Shown here: piece by piece, positions 62,819 to 64,000 of the stretch
Numbering within the stretch: position 1 is the stretch's first letter
How the letters are laid out: every line of letters begins with the position of its first letter
Origin: Rhizobiales bacterium Ga0077537
GTDB taxonomy: Bacteria > Pseudomonadota > Alphaproteobacteria > Rhizobiales > Hyphomicrobiaceae
Length of the DNA: 64,000 nt
Direction: 5' to 3'
Assembly: GCA_001464955.1 (NCBI GenBank)
Contig: LNEM01000003.1
Span: 62,001-126,000 of the forward strand
Program-made: the position numbers and the translations under genes
The notes under the pieces: generated by a model
Seen by the model: only the letters and a program-made list of their open reading frames with translations
The model's database searches: none
Told to the model about the DNA's origin: nothing

Positions 62819-64000
62819 TCAGGGCGCGTCCATCCACCACGTGTCGAGCGCGAAGCCCGAGAGAGGCAGTCGATCGGGGCGGCGCAACGTTGACCGCCAG
62901 GCGAGCCACTGCCCTTTCGGGTGGAACAGGGGCAGCACATAGGCTCCCGACAACAGGACGCGGTCGAGGGCGCGCACCGCCGAGACGAATTCCGGCCGCT
63001 CACGGGCGGCGAGGAGCGCTTCGATCATGGCGTCGGCGGCGGGGCTCGAGACGCCGGCAAAATTGAGCGAATTCTGGGCCGCGACGCTGCTGCTACCCCA
63101 GCGATTCCTCTGCTCGTTGCCCGGCGAGAGCGATGCTCCCCAGGTCCACTGGATCATGTCGAAGTCGAACGATTTGAGCCGCGCCCATCGCTGGGCGCTG
63201 TCGGTGCTGCGAATTTCGACGGCGATGCCGATCTGGGCAAGGTTATGGGCGTAGGCTTGGAACAGCCGCTCCTCGGCGCGCTTTGCGGCCATCATCTCGA
63301 AGGTCAGTGGCTTTCGCGTCTTCACGTCGACCATGCGGCCCTGGTCCTGCGCATAGCCCGCCTCCCGCAGCAGCGCGACCGCGCGGCGCATGTTGTCCCG
63401 ATTGCGGCCGGTGCCGTCGCTCCGGGGCTGGCGGGAGGCGCCTTCCAGCACGGCGGGGGCCACGACGCCCGGGAAGGGGGCGAACAACTGGCGCTCCCGG
63501 GCGTCGGCGGGACGTCCCACGGAGGAGAGATCGGAGCGATCGAAAAAACTCTCGGTGCGGGTGTAATGGCCATGGAACAGGTTGCGGTTGACCCATTCGA
63601 AATCGAACAAGAGGGTCAGTGCTTCCCGGACGCGCCTGTCGGCGAAGAGCGGTCGCCGGGTGTTGAAGACGAGTGCAGTCATGCCGGCCGGCCAACCTGT
63701 CGGTACCTCCGCCCGCTGCATGCGACCGTCCGCCATGGCCGGGAAGTCATAACCGTCGGCCCAGCGACCGGCATCGTCCTCGAGGCGCAGATCCACGTCG
63801 CCCGACTTGAACGCTTCGAACAGTGTTGTCTGGTCGCGGAAGTACTCGTAGCTCAGGCGATCGAAGTTGTAGCGCCCGCGCCCGGTCGGCTTGTCGCGCG
63901 CCCACCAGTCCGGATTGCGCTGGAACGTGACGGTGCGCCCCGTGTCGACCTCGGCGACCCGGTAGGGGCCCGAGCCCACGGGCGGCACGAGGGTCGTCCG
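62819..64000 (-). CDS. ABC-type extracellular solute-binding protein, family 5 (5' end outside window)
   Basis: The C-terminal part (about 393 residues visible) of a large binding protein. Hallmarks: PPVGSGPYRVAEVDTGRTV, WARDKPTGRGRYNFDRLSYEYFRDQTT, LVFNTRRPLFADRRVREALTLLFD and the C-terminal LPLFHPKGQWLAWR. The features match the YejA/oligopeptide or microcin C-type binding proteins. The N-terminus with its signal peptide lies beyond the right edge. No permease follows it in this window; it ends 155 bases from the MFS start. Confidence 0.9.
   Translation of the reverse strand, partial: RTTLVPPVGSGPYRVAEVDTGRTVTFQRNPDWWARDKPTGRGRYNFDRLSYEYFRDQTTLFEAFKSGDVDLRLEDDAGRWADGYDFPAMADGRMQRAEVPTGWPAGMTALVFNTRRPLFADRRVREALTLLFDFEWVNRNLFHGHYTRTESFFDRSDLSSVGRPADARERQLFAPFPGVVAPAVLEGASRQPRSDGTGRNRDNMRRAVALLREAGYAQDQGRMVDVKTRKPLTFEMMAAKRAEERLFQAYAHNLAQIGIAVEIRSTDSAQRWARLKSFDFDMIQWTWGASLSPGNEQRNRWGSSSVAAQNSLNFAGVSSPAADAMIEALLAARERPEFVSAVRALDRVLLSGAYVLPLFHPKGQWLAWRSTLRRPDRLPLSGFALDTWWMDAP

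Overview
The window is about 64 kb of a GC-rich chromosome. The gene content points to an alphaproteobacterium, most likely of the Rhizobiales/Hyphomicrobiales: a miaA-ilvI neighbourhood, a bacterial phosphatidylcholine synthase, two porins with the N-terminal block 'CCADLEERVAELEATT', a DUF2076 protein, and a TTAA-N7-TTAA site of the type bound by the cell-cycle regulator CtrA. No tRNA, rRNA, CRISPR array, insertion sequence or prophage gene was seen. The whole window looks like ordinary, densely packed chromosome.

Region 1 (1-15.1 kb) is the metabolic centrepiece, a sulfur-oxidation (Sox) locus read from two divergent promoters around 6.77-6.97 kb. Leftward: soxA, soxX, soxS (periplasmic thioredoxin), soxR (ArsR repressor), soxT (YeeE/YedE transporter), a cytochrome c and a Crp-type regulator, then miaA and the start of acetolactate synthase. 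Rightward: soxY, soxZ, soxB, soxC, soxD, a flavocytochrome c pair (fccA/fccB, also called soxE/soxF), a periplasmic metallo-hydrolase and a periplasmic rhodanese. Together they would oxidise thiosulfate, sulfide and sulfane sulfur bound to SoxYZ in the periplasm and pass electrons to cytochromes c. The organism is probably a facultative sulfur oxidiser.

Region 2 (15-31 kb) holds envelope and carbon genes: a MaoC hydratase with an SDR dehydrogenase, phosphatidylcholine synthase, two tandem porins each with its own terminator, a UbiH-like monooxygenase followed by two overlapping LpxL-like acyltransferases, a malyl-CoA lyase-like enzyme, an MFS carrier, an aldo/keto reductase, CsaA and a TetR regulator.

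Region 3 (31-47.7 kb) has a one-polypeptide glycosyltransferase/polysaccharide deacetylase, an L,D-transpeptidase, a photolyase, a 2OG-Fe(II) oxygenase-like protein and a gene apparently split by TGA at 37302-37304. I read that gene as one selenoprotein of the GrdB/PrdB-like family: the stop sits in a U-P-F-C motif, the frame continues intact, and a hairpin follows directly. Beyond it lie small enzymes, DUF2076, a D-threonine-aldolase-like enzyme, a MOP-type membrane protein, a duplicated helical protein, a bifunctional beta-oxidation enzyme and RimK.

Region 4 (47.7-64 kb) has a peptide/nickel-type ABC transporter operon (fused ATPase, two paralogous binding proteins, two permeases). A rightward group follows: alpha/beta hydrolase, HisD-like dehydrogenase, isochorismatase-type hydrolase and a gamma-glutamylcyclotransferase-like protein. 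Then come a DJ-1/PfpI protein, a HAD dehalogenase, an ArsM-type arsenite methyltransferase, an MFS carrier and a truncated binding protein at the right edge.
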